A stretch of DNA of 64,000 nucleotides from contig NZ_MEEX01000012.1 of the NCBI RefSeq assembly GCF_001724605.1, positions 1-64,000 of the forward strand, in the 5' to 3' direction. The notes under the pieces were generated by a model. It searched no databases, was not told where the DNA came from, and saw nothing but the letters and a program-made list of their open reading frames with translations. This document shows, in pieces, positions 1 to 8,751 of the stretch; positions within the stretch are counted from its first letter, which is position 1; each line of letters begins with the position of its first letter. Source of the DNA: Phenylobacterium sp. SCN 70-31 (lineage in GTDB: Bacteria > Pseudomonadota > Alphaproteobacteria > Caulobacterales > Caulobacteraceae). Made by a program: the position numbers and the translations under genes.

Positions 1-1
1 G

Positions 2-496
2 CCGCTGCGCCTCTCTCTCGACTACGGCTACAACCCCAGCAAGATCAAGAAGAGCCCGCTGCTGGTCGACGTGAACGACAACATCACCACGGGCGCGGTT
101 AGCGTCGTGGGCAATTCCCTGCCCCAGGCGCCCAAGCACAAGCTGGCCCTGAACGGCCTCTACACCTTCGACATGGAACCGGGGAGCCTGACCCTGGGCG
201 CCACCTACCTCTACCGCTCGAAGTCCTACGCCAACGTCTTCGAACGCGACTACAATTCGGCCCCGTCCTGGGACCAGGTGGACCTGCGGGCCATCTGGGC
301 GCCCACCGGTGGCAAGTACACGGTCATCGCCTACGTGAAGAACCTTCTGGACGACGACGGCTACGCCGCCGCGATCCAGGCCTCGCAGCGGAACAACAAC
401 GCCGCGGTGCCGTCCGACCGCTTCCCGAACGGCGCGCAGGTGTACGAACTCACCCCGCCGCGCACCTACGGCGTGGAACTCCAGTACCGCTTCTGA
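2..496 (+). CDS. TonB-dependent receptor, C-terminal fragment (cut by window edge)
   Basis: The frame is open from base 2 and ends at the TGA at 494-496, giving the last 164 residues of an outer-membrane beta-barrel. The fragment contains alternating strands such as LTLGATYLYRSKSYANV and KYTVIAYVKNLLDD and closes with RTYGVELQYRF, a terminal Phe typical of outer-membrane barrels. The same ending and a similar PKHKL/PKHKF segment occur in the complete receptor at 4008-6470, so the two are paralogues. By family knowledge it is an energised uptake receptor; the substrate cannot be told. The plug and start lie outside the window. Confidence 0.9.
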   Translation, partial: PLRLSLDYGYNPSKIKKSPLLVDVNDNITTGAVSVVGNSLPQAPKHKLALNGLYTFDMEPGSLTLGATYLYRSKSYANVFERDYNSAPSWDQVDLRAIWAPTGGKYTVIAYVKNLLDDDGYAAAIQASQRNNNAAVPSDRFPNGAQVYELTPPRTYGVELQYRF

Positions 497-570
497 CGTC
501 GAAATCCCGGCAGACCCCGTTTGTCCGGGGCTGCTGGGACACCCGACGCAGAGGACGACCGAAACAGGAA

Positions 571-607
571 GGGCCGGCGGAGCGATCCGCCGGCCCTTTC
601 GTCTTTC
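571..607. terminator. Strong hairpin between convergent genes
   Basis: An 11-bp perfect stem (571-581 with 586-596, GGGCCGGCGGA/TCCGCCGGCCC) with a GCGA tetraloop is followed by TTTCGTCTTT on the plus strand. On the minus strand the stem is followed by TTCCTGTTTC. It lies between the end of the TonB receptor fragment (496) and the end of the convergent histidine kinase (614), so it may serve both. Confidence 0.8.
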
Positions 608-613
608 GCGGCG

Positions 614-2794
614 TCAACGCGCCGTCGGCAACCGGATTTCGGCGCGAGCGCCGCGTCCGTCCATTCCAGGCGTCCACCGGACCTCGCCTCCATGCCGGGC
701 GGCCCGATCGCTCAACCCGCCCAGGCCCGCGCCTCGCGCCACCGACGCCGGATCGAAACCCACACCGTCGTCCTCGACCACCACCGTCAACCGGCCGTCC
801 GCCGCCGAGAGCGCCACCCGCACCCTGGAAGCGCCCGCATGCTTCAGAATGTTGTTCGTGATCTCGCGCAGCATTGCCCGCAGGGACTGGGCCACCCTGG
901 AGTCCAGTTCGGCGCCGGGCGTCGCTTCCGGCGGCCAGTCCAGCTCGATTCCCCGTGCGCCCAGGCGCTCAGCCATCTCCTTGCGGCTGCCGGCCAGGGT
1001 CTCGGCCAGGCCGGCGTCGTCGCCCGCCGGCTCGGTGACGATGCTCCGCAGGTCGGCCAAGGTCTCGCGGATGTAGCGGTCCTTGCGCTCACCGTCGCGG
1101 CTGTGCAGGGCGCTGAGCAGTGTGGCGCCCAGGTTGTCGTGGATGTCGCCGGCGATCCGCTGGCGCTCGACGATCACCCCGCGTTCGTAGGCGCGACGGC
1201 TCTCGACCACGAACCGCAGCATGTCGGCCAGCGCCTGAGCCTGGGCGATGTCGGCCGGCGAGAACAGCGAGCGCCCGCCGTGGGCGTAGGCGAGTCTGAA
1301 CGACGGCAGGCCTTCTATCGCCGGCGTCACCAGCGCGAGACCGTCGGTCTCCAGCCGCGGCGCCTCGTCCGGGTCCGCCGGCTCCAGGCTCAGGGGATCG
1401 AAGCGCGACCTGAGCACTTCGGCCCAGCGCGTCACCTGTTCCTCGGATGACGCCGTCAGGCCGATCTGGACCACGCCTTCGAACAGCGCCCGATCGTCGC
1501 GGGGCCGACGCCGCAGGACACGTTCCGCGATCCAGCCTCGCGCCGGCAGCCAGATCAGGCCGCAGATCAGGAGCGCCAGCGAGAGGCTGACCTCGGCGGA
1601 GAAGCGCAGGCCGGCGAGGAACAGGAGATCCAGCATCACCAGCAGGACGAGGCCCAGCGTCCACGCGACGATGCGCACCCACCATTCGCCCAGCTCGAAC
1701 AGCCGGTAGCGCATGATCCCGACCGCAAGGCCGGCATAGATCAGGATGAACAGCAGGAAGCCGTAGGGTTCGGCCGCGGACGTATCCACGCCGAACATCT
1801 GCGGCGCGAGGATCGTCAGGCAGAAGGCGGTGGCCACCACCACCCACGACAACAGGAACCAGCTCAGCGCCGCCCGTGCGATCGGATCGCGCCGCGTCAG
1901 GCGCCAGTGGATGGCCGCCAGCACGAAGGTGCCCGCCAGCGCGCACATCACGTGGAAGCGGCGCGCGAAAGTCAGATCGGGGAACCAGCCGAGCGCCTGG
2001 GCCGCATACCAGGCCAGGACGGCGCCGACCACCGCCACGCCCACCCAGCGCGGCGCGAGCTGGCGCGGATAGTAGAGCAGGAGCGAGAACAGGGCCGCCG
2101 CGAACAGGCTCCCGCCCAGGAAGTTGAGGCCGTTGATGAGATAGAACGGCAGTTCGGGAAGACCGAGTTCCCGGCTGGTATAGATGGGCCCCATCGGCGC
2201 GCAGATGAGCATGCCGAAGCCGCTCAACAGCACATAGCGCGCGGCGGCCTCCCTCGGGCGGAACACGAAGATCGCCGCGGCGACCAGCCCGGAGACGGCC
2301 CCGACCACGGCTCCGATCCAGAAGTCCGCACCCAGGGTGGCGATGGGCCGGCTGGGCGCAGGCCGGAGAGTCCAGTCCCGCCCCGAGGTGTCTGTGAACG
2401 TGATCTCGGGCTGGCGCTGCATGGAAGCGAAGCGGCCCTGGCGCGCCATGAACCGCTGGAAATCCGCGAACGGGCCGAAGACGCCATCGACCTGGCCCGT
2501 GAGGTCCAGCCGCTCGAAGGTCAGTTTGTCGCCCCCGGCGCGCACGCGTGTCATCACCACGCCGACCGGGACGTCCGACGCGGGCCCGGTCGCCGAGCGC
2601 ACCACCATGCCGCCCGCCCCGGCGTCCCAGCTCAGGTCCAGGCCCAACCAGGGCTGGCTGACCGAGAAACCGATCGCCCCGCCGATCACCGCCGCCACGG
2701 CCACGACGGCCAGCACCAGCAACCGCAGCGGCGCGGCCACGCGGCCGACGGGCCCTGCTCTGGGCGTCGCAATACTCGCGTCCATCCTGCCCAC
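614..2794 (-). CDS. Membrane sensor histidine kinase, HisKA_3 (NarL/DesK-type)
   Basis: The 726-residue protein has one N-terminal membrane helix (about 22-45), an extracytoplasmic segment (about 46-170), then about eight helices to about residue 425. The kinase core follows: an H-box ERQRIAGDIHDNLGA (His near 551), N-box LREITNNILKHAG (near 648), and ATP-lid motifs VVEDDGVGF and GLGGLSDRAARHGG. HisKA_3 kinases phosphorylate NarL/FixJ-type regulators, and one is encoded divergently at 2906-3655, so the two probably form a pair. The listed start is a GTG; an ATG three codons in (2785) is an equal choice. The signal sensed is unknown. Confidence 0.9.
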   Translation of the reverse strand: MGRMDASIATPRAGPVGRVAAPLRLLVLAVVAVAAVIGGAIGFSVSQPWLGLDLSWDAGAGGMVVRSATGPASDVPVGVVMTRVRAGGDKLTFERLDLTGQVDGVFGPFADFQRFMARQGRFASMQRQPEITFTDTSGRDWTLRPAPSRPIATLGADFWIGAVVGAVSGLVAAAIFVFRPREAAARYVLLSGFGMLICAPMGPIYTSRELGLPELPFYLINGLNFLGGSLFAAALFSLLLYYPRQLAPRWVGVAVVGAVLAWYAAQALGWFPDLTFARRFHVMCALAGTFVLAAIHWRLTRRDPIARAALSWFLLSWVVVATAFCLTILAPQMFGVDTSAAEPYGFLLFILIYAGLAVGIMRYRLFELGEWWVRIVAWTLGLVLLVMLDLLFLAGLRFSAEVSLSLALLICGLIWLPARGWIAERVLRRRPRDDRALFEGVVQIGLTASSEEQVTRWAEVLRSRFDPLSLEPADPDEAPRLETDGLALVTPAIEGLPSFRLAYAHGGRSLFSPADIAQAQALADMLRFVVESRRAYERGVIVERQRIAGDIHDNLGATLLSALHSRDGERKDRYIRETLADLRSIVTEPAGDDAGLAETLAGSRKEMAERLGARGIELDWPPEATPGAELDSRVAQSLRAMLREITNNILKHAGASRVRVALSAADGRLTVVVEDDGVGFDPASVARGAGLGGLSDRAARHGGEVRWTPGMDGRGARAEIRLPTAR

Positions 2795-2905
2795 TCGCCC
2801 CCGGGGGCAGACCCACGCCCCTGGACTTCCTTAGGGGAATCATTGGCCTGGGCGCCATCCGATATTAACGTCGACGTCAGAAACGTGGAGCGCGGCGACT
2901 CCCCG

Positions 2906-3655
2906 ATGGTGCAGAACGGCGAAGGCCAGGCGGGCCCGGGCCAGGAGGGCTCAGGTCAGGATGGGGGCGCGCGGCCCGGGACGCCCTTCGGGCGCGGCTG
3001 CCTGATCGTCGAGGATCGCCCCGACACCCTCGAGTGGCTGACGGGCCTGGTCGCCGAATCGTTCCCCGACATGACCATCGTCTCCGCCACCAGCCTGCGC
3101 GAGGCGCGCCGCCGGATTGAGGAGCACAGGACCGCCCCCCGTTGGCGCCTGGCGCTGGCGGTCATCGACCTGGGCCTGCCCGACGGTTCGGGCGTCGATC
3201 TGGTGCGAGAGATCGCCGACGGTTTTCCCGAGGCCCAGCCGGTCGTCGCGACGATCTACGACGACGACCTGCACCTCTTCGATTCGCTGGCCGCGGGCGC
3301 CCAGGGCTACATCCTCAAGCAGGACGATCCCGAACAGGTGGCCGCCTGCCTCCGGCGGATCGAAGGCGGCGAGCCCCCGCTCTCGCCCTCCATTGCGCGC
3401 CGGATCCTCGAGCGCTTCCGCCCCAGGCCGGACGCGAGGCCAGAGGCGCGGCCCGCGGACGAGGCCAGGCTGAGCCCGCGCGAGACCGAGGTTCTGACGC
3501 TTCTGGCCCGCGGCATGTCCGCTCCCGAGGCCGCCAGGGCCATCGGCCTGAAGCCCCAGACCGTGGCCGGCTATGTGAAGGTGATCTACCAGAAACTCCA
3601 CGTCACCAGCCGCGCCGAGGCCGTCCTGGCTGCGGCCCAGAGGGGCCTCACCTGA
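2906..3655 (+). CDS. LuxR/NarL-type response regulator
   Basis: The protein has about 249 residues. An N-terminal receiver contains VEDRPDT (acidic pocket), VIDLGLPDGSG (phospho-acceptor Asp near residue 88) and GYILKQDD (conserved Lys). A C-terminal GerE/LuxR helix-turn-helix reads LSPRETEVLTLLARGMSAPE and ends QKLHVTSRAEAV. It is transcribed away from the HisKA_3 kinase at 614-2794, its likely partner. The ATG at 2906 was chosen; a GTG at 2885 is in frame. The Gly/Gln-rich first 30 residues before the receiver are unusual and may not all be translated. Targets are unknown, but a TonB receptor gene follows 352 bp downstream. Confidence 0.9.
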   Translation: MVQNGEGQAGPGQEGSGQDGGARPGTPFGRGCLIVEDRPDTLEWLTGLVAESFPDMTIVSATSLREARRRIEEHRTAPRWRLALAVIDLGLPDGSGVDLVREIADGFPEAQPVVATIYDDDLHLFDSLAAGAQGYILKQDDPEQVAACLRRIEGGEPPLSPSIARRILERFRPRPDARPEARPADEARLSPRETEVLTLLARGMSAPEAARAIGLKPQTVAGYVKVIYQKLHVTSRAEAVLAAAQRGLT

Positions 3656-4007
3656 GCCCCCAAGGCCGCCCGAAGTCCGTTCCGCGGCCCTCCCCGCAAG
3701 TGACGCTTTCTTCCCTTTTGATCGAGCGGTACGCCGCAGTTCACATTTCGTCGTTCGACTATCCCTGTGCGGGAAAGGATTCGAAGATCATCGTTCGATT
3801 TTGGCCGCCCATTTCGAAAATGCGGTCTTTTCGCCACAGTCGGAAAAAAGGCGTCTGGCGGACGCCGTAAGTTATCATTGGTGAGTTGACCTTGGCGGTG
3901 AGGCGGGCCGAGGGTCCGGCCCCAAGGGCGCCTCCCCGCGCCCGTTCCGAAAACTCGATCAGAACACGAGGCGAGCGGCTCGACCGCACGCGCCTTGGGA
4001 GGACCAT
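3656..4007. other. 352-bp intergenic region before the TonB receptor
   Basis: This gap has no convincing protein gene. It is visibly richer in A/T than its surroundings between about 3710 and 3880. It holds a minus-strand terminator-like hairpin (3843-3866) and, just before the receptor ATG, a good ribosome-binding site (GGGAGGACCAT). A TTGACC at 3886 could be a -35 element, but no matching -10 was found. A long leader for the receptor mRNA or a small RNA gene would fit; neither is shown. Confidence 0.5.
3843..3866 (-). terminator. Intrinsic terminator-like hairpin read on the minus strand
   Basis: Read on the minus strand, GGCGTC-CGCCA-GACGCC (3866 down to 3850) is a perfect 6-bp stem followed by TTTTTT and CC. 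On the plus strand there is no T-run. No minus-strand protein gene ends here, so the transcript it would stop is unidentified. Confidence 0.45.
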
Positions 4008-6470
4008 ATGTCTCGTAAAACCGCGCCCGCCCGGGCGATCCTCGTCGCTGGCGCGTCGTTCGCCGTCCTGGCCGCGGCCCAGCCCGTGCTGGCCCAGGAA
4101 GCGACCCTCGAAGAACTGGTCGTGACGGCGGAGAAGCGCGAGCAGTCGCTCCAGGACATCCCGGTCGCCGTGTCGGCCTTCACGTCCGCGCGCCGCGACA
4201 TCGCCGGCATCACCGGCATCCAGGACTTCGTGAACTTCACGCCGGGCATGAACTATTCCGGCACCGACCGCGTCAGCCTGCGCGGCGCGGGCCGCAACAC
4301 CTTCTACATCGGCAACGACCCCGGCGTGGCGTCCTACTCGGACGGCTTCTATTCGGCCTCGTCGTCCGAGCTGTTCAAGACCCCGCTGTTCATCGAGCGG
4401 ACCGAGATCCTGCGCGGTCCCCAGGGCACGCTGTACGGCCGCAACGCCATCGGCGGCGCCATCAACCAGATCTCGAAGCGCCCGAGCCAGGAGTTCGGGG
4501 GCGAGATCCGCGCCGGCTACGGCAACTACAACCGCACCAAGATCGAAGCCGTGGTCTCCCTGCCGGTGGCCGAGAACCTGCGCTTCAAGGTGGGCGGCAG
4601 CCAGGACCACCAGCGCGACGGCTTCATCAAGAACATCGGGACCGCGAACGACGGCGCCACCATCAAGCGCACCTACTTCGAGTTCCAGATGGAGGCCGAG
4701 CCCACCGAGAAGCTCGACATCTTCGTCCGCTACAATCGCTCGTCCTGGGACGACACCATGGGCGTGGGCGACCGCCTGTCGAACCTGGTCACGCCGTATG
4801 ACACCACCCGCGTGTTCGGCCTGATCGGCCAACTCCAGGTGAACCCGCAGTTCGGCTACACGACCCCGAACCCGGGCGTCGAAGATCCCTATGTGATGAA
4901 CACCAACACGGACGGCTACGGCCAGCTCCGGGGCAACCACGTCCTGACGACGACGATCACCTATGATCTGGGCTTCGCCGACCTGAAGTACACGGGCGGC
5001 TTCCAGCAGTACAACTATCAGACCGGCGGCGACTACGACGGCACCAGCCGCACCCAGCCGATCCTGGGCGTCCTGGCCGTGCCGTACTTCCCGACCCAGA
5101 CGACCGACTTCAACGAGAAGAAGCGCTACTACTCCAACGAGATCAACCTGACCTCGAACGGCGACGGCCCGCTGCGCTGGATCCTCGGCGTCTACCAGTA
5201 CGAGGAGGAGTACCGTCAGCGCATCCAGCTCGGGAACCCGAACCAGGCGTCGCTGGCCACCCCCCTGACCCTGGCCGGCACGCCCGCTGCGCCGAACCCC
5301 CTGCGCAACTTCGCCGACACCCAGGCGACCCTGAACTCGAAGGCGTTCGCCGTCTTCGGCCAGGCCACCTACGAGTTCAACGAGCAGTTCGCCCTGACCA
5401 CCGGCCTCCGCTACACGAAGGACCGTAAGTCGGGCACCGAGTTCCAGCGGCTGATCATCCAGTCGCCGGCCATCGCGGGCGGTGCGGCGGCGTTCGACGT
5501 CTCCACCGACATAGACCCGCTCACGCCGGGGGTGCAGAACTTCCGCAATCTCAAGAACAGCTGGGACGCGGTCACGGGTGTCGTGAACCTCGACTGGACG
5601 CCCGACGCCGACACCCTGGCCTATGCGAAGTACAGCCGCGGCTACAAGTCGGGCGGCTTCCTGCTGGGCACCCTGTCGCCCCAGCCCGAGGCCGATCAGG
5701 AGCAGGTCGACGCGTTCGAGCTCGGCCTGAAGAAGACCTTCGGCGGCCGCTTCCAGCTGAACGCCGCGGCCTTCTACAACGAATACAAGGACCTCCAGCT
5801 CAATCTGGCCCAGTTGAATCCGGCGGGCACGGCGGCGTCCAACAACTTCGTCAACGTGAACGCCGAGGCCTACGGCCTGGAACTGGAGGCCATCTGGCGT
5901 CCGATCCGCGCCCTCGACCTGTCGGCCAGCTATGGCTACCTGCACACCGAGATCACCAAGGGCTGCTGCTTCTACGACCCGGCGGACCCCGGCGCGCTGG
6001 ATCCCCGCGCGACCCCCTCGGGCGGCTTCGTGGTCTCGAACGGCACGCGGCTGGTGTTCCAGACGCTGGAAGGCTCGCGCATCTACCAGTCGCCGAAGCA
6101 CAAGTTCGCCGGCAACGCGAACTACACCTTCAATTTCGACGCGGGATCGCTGATCCTCTCGGCCACCTACACGTGGACCGACGAAACGTACTACCAGCCG
6201 TTCAAGAGCGACGCGAACAAGGTCAAGGGCTACGACGTCACCGACTTCCGCGTCCTGTGGAACGACGGCGCCGACCGCTACACCGTGATCGGCTTCGTGA
6301 AGAACGCCTTCGACCAGAAGGGCTTCACCTCCAACGGCTCCACCACGCCGACGGCGATCTTCGACAATCCGAACCCGGGCGTGACCTCGATCGTCCAGAC
6401 GCGCACCGCCATCACCCGCGGCCTGATCCAGCCGCGGACCTACGGCGTGGAGTTGCAGTACCGCTTCTAG
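4008..6470 (+). CDS. TonB-dependent receptor
   Basis: The 820-residue outer-membrane receptor has a signal peptide ending near AQPVLAQ (residues 1-30). A TonB-box/plug start LEELVVTAEKREQSLQDIP is typical of Caulobacter and sphingomonad receptors. The plug (to about 160) contains LRGAGRNTFYIGND and ILRGPQGTLYGRNAIGGAI. The beta-barrel ends in VELQYRF. Family members import siderophores, vitamins or oligosaccharides using TonB-ExbBD energy; the substrate is not apparent. GGAGG lies 8 bases before the ATG. The two-component pair at 614-3655 sits between this gene and the related receptor fragment at 2-496, so regulation by that pair is possible but unproven. Confidence 0.95.
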   Translation: MSRKTAPARAILVAGASFAVLAAAQPVLAQEATLEELVVTAEKREQSLQDIPVAVSAFTSARRDIAGITGIQDFVNFTPGMNYSGTDRVSLRGAGRNTFYIGNDPGVASYSDGFYSASSSELFKTPLFIERTEILRGPQGTLYGRNAIGGAINQISKRPSQEFGGEIRAGYGNYNRTKIEAVVSLPVAENLRFKVGGSQDHQRDGFIKNIGTANDGATIKRTYFEFQMEAEPTEKLDIFVRYNRSSWDDTMGVGDRLSNLVTPYDTTRVFGLIGQLQVNPQFGYTTPNPGVEDPYVMNTNTDGYGQLRGNHVLTTTITYDLGFADLKYTGGFQQYNYQTGGDYDGTSRTQPILGVLAVPYFPTQTTDFNEKKRYYSNEINLTSNGDGPLRWILGVYQYEEEYRQRIQLGNPNQASLATPLTLAGTPAAPNPLRNFADTQATLNSKAFAVFGQATYEFNEQFALTTGLRYTKDRKSGTEFQRLIIQSPAIAGGAAAFDVSTDIDPLTPGVQNFRNLKNSWDAVTGVVNLDWTPDADTLAYAKYSRGYKSGGFLLGTLSPQPEADQEQVDAFELGLKKTFGGRFQLNAAAFYNEYKDLQLNLAQLNPAGTAASNNFVNVNAEAYGLELEAIWRPIRALDLSASYGYLHTEITKGCCFYDPADPGALDPRATPSGGFVVSNGTRLVFQTLEGSRIYQSPKHKFAGNANYTFNFDAGSLILSATYTWTDETYYQPFKSDANKVKGYDVTDFRVLWNDGADRYTVIGFVKNAFDQKGFTSNGSTTPTAIFDNPNPGVTSIVQTRTAITRGLIQPRTYGVELQYRF

Positions 6471-6503
6471 GACGCCGGTTCCGGCTCGAGCGTCGGCTTC
6501 GCG

Positions 6504-6540
6504 CGGCGGCGGACTCCCGGGTCCGCCGCCGTTGTCGTCT
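6504..6540 (+). terminator. Candidate terminator after the TonB receptor
   Basis: An 11-bp stem CGGCGGCGGAC/GTCCGCCGCCG (6504-6514 with 6521-6531) with a 6-base loop lies 33 bases after the receptor stop. It is followed by TTGTCGTCT. The T-run is broken, so termination may be partial. Confidence 0.55.
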
Positions 6541-6690
6541 GGGATCGCCGGAACGGCGCGATGCGCGACAATCCGCGCCCACGCACACCCCAGAATTGCA
6601 AATTCCGCCGGGAAAGCGCCCGGACTTAACTTATGTGCAAGCCGTAGACCACAAAATGGGTACCTGAGGTTCCTCCAGTACCGGCGGCCC

Positions 6691-7806
6691 ATGTCCCTGC
6701 CAGAGTTCATTTCCGACCGCATCGCCGCCGAAGTCCGGCAGCAGATGGAAGGCGTCCTGGCCCTGACCGGCCAGCTCGCCCGCCAGCGGCTGACGCCCGA
6801 TGGCGAGGCCTGCGTCGCCAGCGTGACCGAGGCCGCCGAAGGCCTACTTCGCATCATGACTGCGGCCGCCGATCTGCGGGCCACCATCAACCCGGGACCG
6901 AGAACCGTTCCCGAACCCGTCGTGCTGCGCGAAGTGATGGACGAGGTGCAGCAGCGCTGGGAGCCGCGGGCCGCCGAAGCCGGCGTCACCCTCCTGGTGT
7001 CGTTCAGCGGCGAACCCGAAGCGGCCGCCCTGGCCGATCGCCGCCGCCTGATCCAGATCTTCGACGGCTTCATCGGCGAGGCGGTCGGCGCCCAGGGGCG
7101 CGGCGCCGTGGAGGCCGGGCTCAGCGCCTTCGCGGGGCCCGACGGCGTCGTGCTCGAAGGCCGGGTGCGCGGCCCGCGAGACACGGGCTGGGACGACCGC
7201 GACGTCGAAGCCCGGGTCCGCAGCATCGACGAACGTCTGGGCCTGGAAGTGGCGCTGGGCGCGCTGCTCGCGCGCAGCGCTCTGGACGAGATGGGCGGGG
7301 AACTGCATCGCGAGGCCAATGCCGGCGCCTCCGACACCGCCGCCTTCACCCTGCGGCTCGACACCGTTCCGGAAAGCACGCCGACCGCCGCCGGGCCGAC
7401 CGAAGACGCCGGCCGCGCGGCCCACATCCTCGTGGTCGACGACAACGCCACGAACCGGATGGTCGCCCAGTCGCTCGTCGAGATGTTCGACTGCACCAGC
7501 GAAGCTGCGGAAGATGGCGAGGAAGCCGTGGAGGCCGCGCGCAGCGGCCGCTTCGACCTCATCCTCATGGACATCCGCATGCCGCGCATGGACGGGGTGG
7601 CCGCGACCCGCGCCATACGCGCCCTGCCCGGCCGCATCGGCGCCACCCCCATCATCGCGCTGACGGCCAACGCCGACCCGGAGGACGCCGAAGCCTATCT
7701 CGCCGCCGGCATGAACGGGGTGGTGGAGAAGCCGATGAAGCCGGAACACCTGCTCCAGGCGCTCCAGGCGGCGCTGGACCCGGGCGGCGCGGCCGCCGCG
7801 GCCTGA
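6691..7806 (+). CDS. Pseudokinase-receiver protein (degenerate hybrid histidine kinase)
   Basis: The protein has 371 residues. The C-terminal receiver (about 245-365) is intact: VVDDNATN, LILMDIRMPRMDG (acceptor Asp) and VEKPMKPE (Lys). The N-terminal 230 residues align by eye with the DHp and ATPase domains of hybrid kinases, but the H-box SHEIRTPLNG is replaced by AAEVRQQMEG (no His). The N-box region reads DGFIGEAVGA, and no DxGxG motif is seen. It probably cannot autophosphorylate and may work as a docking protein or phosphate sink. It lies 97 bp before the aromatic amino acid genes, with an inverted repeat between. The ATG at 6691 was chosen because the domain begins there and the upstream extension looks non-coding. 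Confidence 0.8.
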   Translation: MSLPEFISDRIAAEVRQQMEGVLALTGQLARQRLTPDGEACVASVTEAAEGLLRIMTAAADLRATINPGPRTVPEPVVLREVMDEVQQRWEPRAAEAGVTLLVSFSGEPEAAALADRRRLIQIFDGFIGEAVGAQGRGAVEAGLSAFAGPDGVVLEGRVRGPRDTGWDDRDVEARVRSIDERLGLEVALGALLARSALDEMGGELHREANAGASDTAAFTLRLDTVPESTPTAAGPTEDAGRAAHILVVDDNATNRMVAQSLVEMFDCTSEAAEDGEEAVEAARSGRFDLILMDIRMPRMDGVAATRAIRALPGRIGATPIIALTANADPEDAEAYLAAGMNGVVEKPMKPEHLLQALQAALDPGGAAAAA

Positions 7807-7847
7807 ACGACCGTTTCACCTGCAACTTTTTTGCGGAGGAGCGGCCT

Positions 7848-7867
7848 ATTGCGCCCCCCTGCGCAAT
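7848..7867. repeat. Inverted repeat upstream of chorismate mutase gene
   Basis: ATTGCGC (7848-7854) and GCGCAAT (7861-7867) form a perfect 7-bp inverted repeat around CCCCCT, 36 bases before the chorismate mutase ATG. It could be a regulator site or an RNA hairpin; a weak promoter TTGCGC-N16-TTAGTG overlaps it. Confidence 0.4.
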
Positions 7868-7903
7868 CCCTTAGTGGCCGGGCTCCTGTTTCGAGGGAGA
7901 TTT

Positions 7904-8707
7904 ATGTCCGCGCCCGGGCCAGAGGCCGCGCCGTCCCTGGAGAGCGTCCGCCAGCGCATCGATACGCTGGATGGCGAACTCCTGCGCCTGCTGGACGAAC
8001 GGGCGAGCCTGGCGCGGATCGTGGCCGCAGCGAAGCACGCCCGCGGGGAAGGCGACCGCTTCGCGCTGCGCCCCGCCCGCGAAACCGCGATCCTGCGCCG
8101 GCTGCTGGCCGAAGACCGCCAGGCCGCGAGTCCAGGCCTCGTCGTCCGCGTCTGGCGCGAGATGATCGGCGACAGCCTGTCGGTCCAGGGGCCGTTCCAC
8201 ATCAATGTCTGGGGCGGGCGTGACCCCGGACGCGCCGTGGAACTTGCGCGCCATCGCTTCGGGGCCGCGCCGCCGCTCCGCCAGTTCGCCAAGGCCGAGG
8301 ATACGATCGCCGCGGCGCGCGAGGCCGGTGGCGTGGCCGTCTGCGCGCTCACCCAGGACAGCGCGTGGTGGGGCCGCCTGCTGGCCGAGCCCCAGCTCAA
8401 GGTCTTCGCCGCCCTGCCCTGCCTCGCCGCATGGGGGCCGATGTCGGCCCTCGCCGTCGCCGCTGTCGACGTGGAGCCGACCGGCGACGACCGCACCTTC
8501 TGGGTCACCGACGCCCCCGTGTCCGCCGCCGCCGTGGAAGAGGCCCTGGGCCGCGACGGCGTGGCCGGCGAACTGGTGATCGAGGCCGGTGGCCTGAAAC
8601 TGTTCGTGCTGGCAGGCTTCTATCAGGCCGACGACGCCCGCCTCGCGCGGGCGCCGGGCCGCCTGTCTGGGATTATTGGGGCTGCGCCTTCGCCGTTGGA
8701 CGTGTAG
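7904..8707 (+). CDS. Chorismate mutase (AroQ-type) with C-terminal extension
   Basis: The protein has 267 residues. Residues about 6-90 form an AroQ chorismate mutase domain: SLESVRQRIDTLDGELLRLL, a Lys in AAAKHARG, then LRPARETAILRRLL. This domain converts chorismate to prephenate. The remaining 170 residues resemble a periplasmic-binding or prephenate-dehydratase-like fold, but no dehydratase motif is evident, so this part is left unassigned. The ATG at 7904 follows GAGGGAGA. The gene heads a tight cluster with the aminotransferase (8752) and prephenate dehydrogenase (9878), which points to tyrosine/phenylalanine synthesis. Confidence 0.85.
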   Translation: MSAPGPEAAPSLESVRQRIDTLDGELLRLLDERASLARIVAAAKHARGEGDRFALRPARETAILRRLLAEDRQAASPGLVVRVWREMIGDSLSVQGPFHINVWGGRDPGRAVELARHRFGAAPPLRQFAKAEDTIAAAREAGGVAVCALTQDSAWWGRLLAEPQLKVFAALPCLAAWGPMSALAVAAVDVEPTGDDRTFWVTDAPVSAAAVEEALGRDGVAGELVIEAGGLKLFVLAGFYQADDARLARAPGRLSGIIGAAPSPLDV

Positions 8708-8751
8708 ACCAGCCCAACTGGTTTCACTTGCAACGAATTCACGTGACCGAC

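Noticed and set aside
1907..2905. Upstream extension of the LuxR-type regulator frame by about 330 codons
   Set aside because: The extension runs antisense to the histidine kinase and is Arg/Gln/His-rich; the regulator begins near 2906.
3759..7670. 1303-codon open frame on the minus strand
   Set aside because: It lies opposite a clear TonB receptor and the pseudokinase-receiver gene, is low-complexity and rich in Val/Gly/Arg, and has no domain; it is a product of high GC and codon bias.
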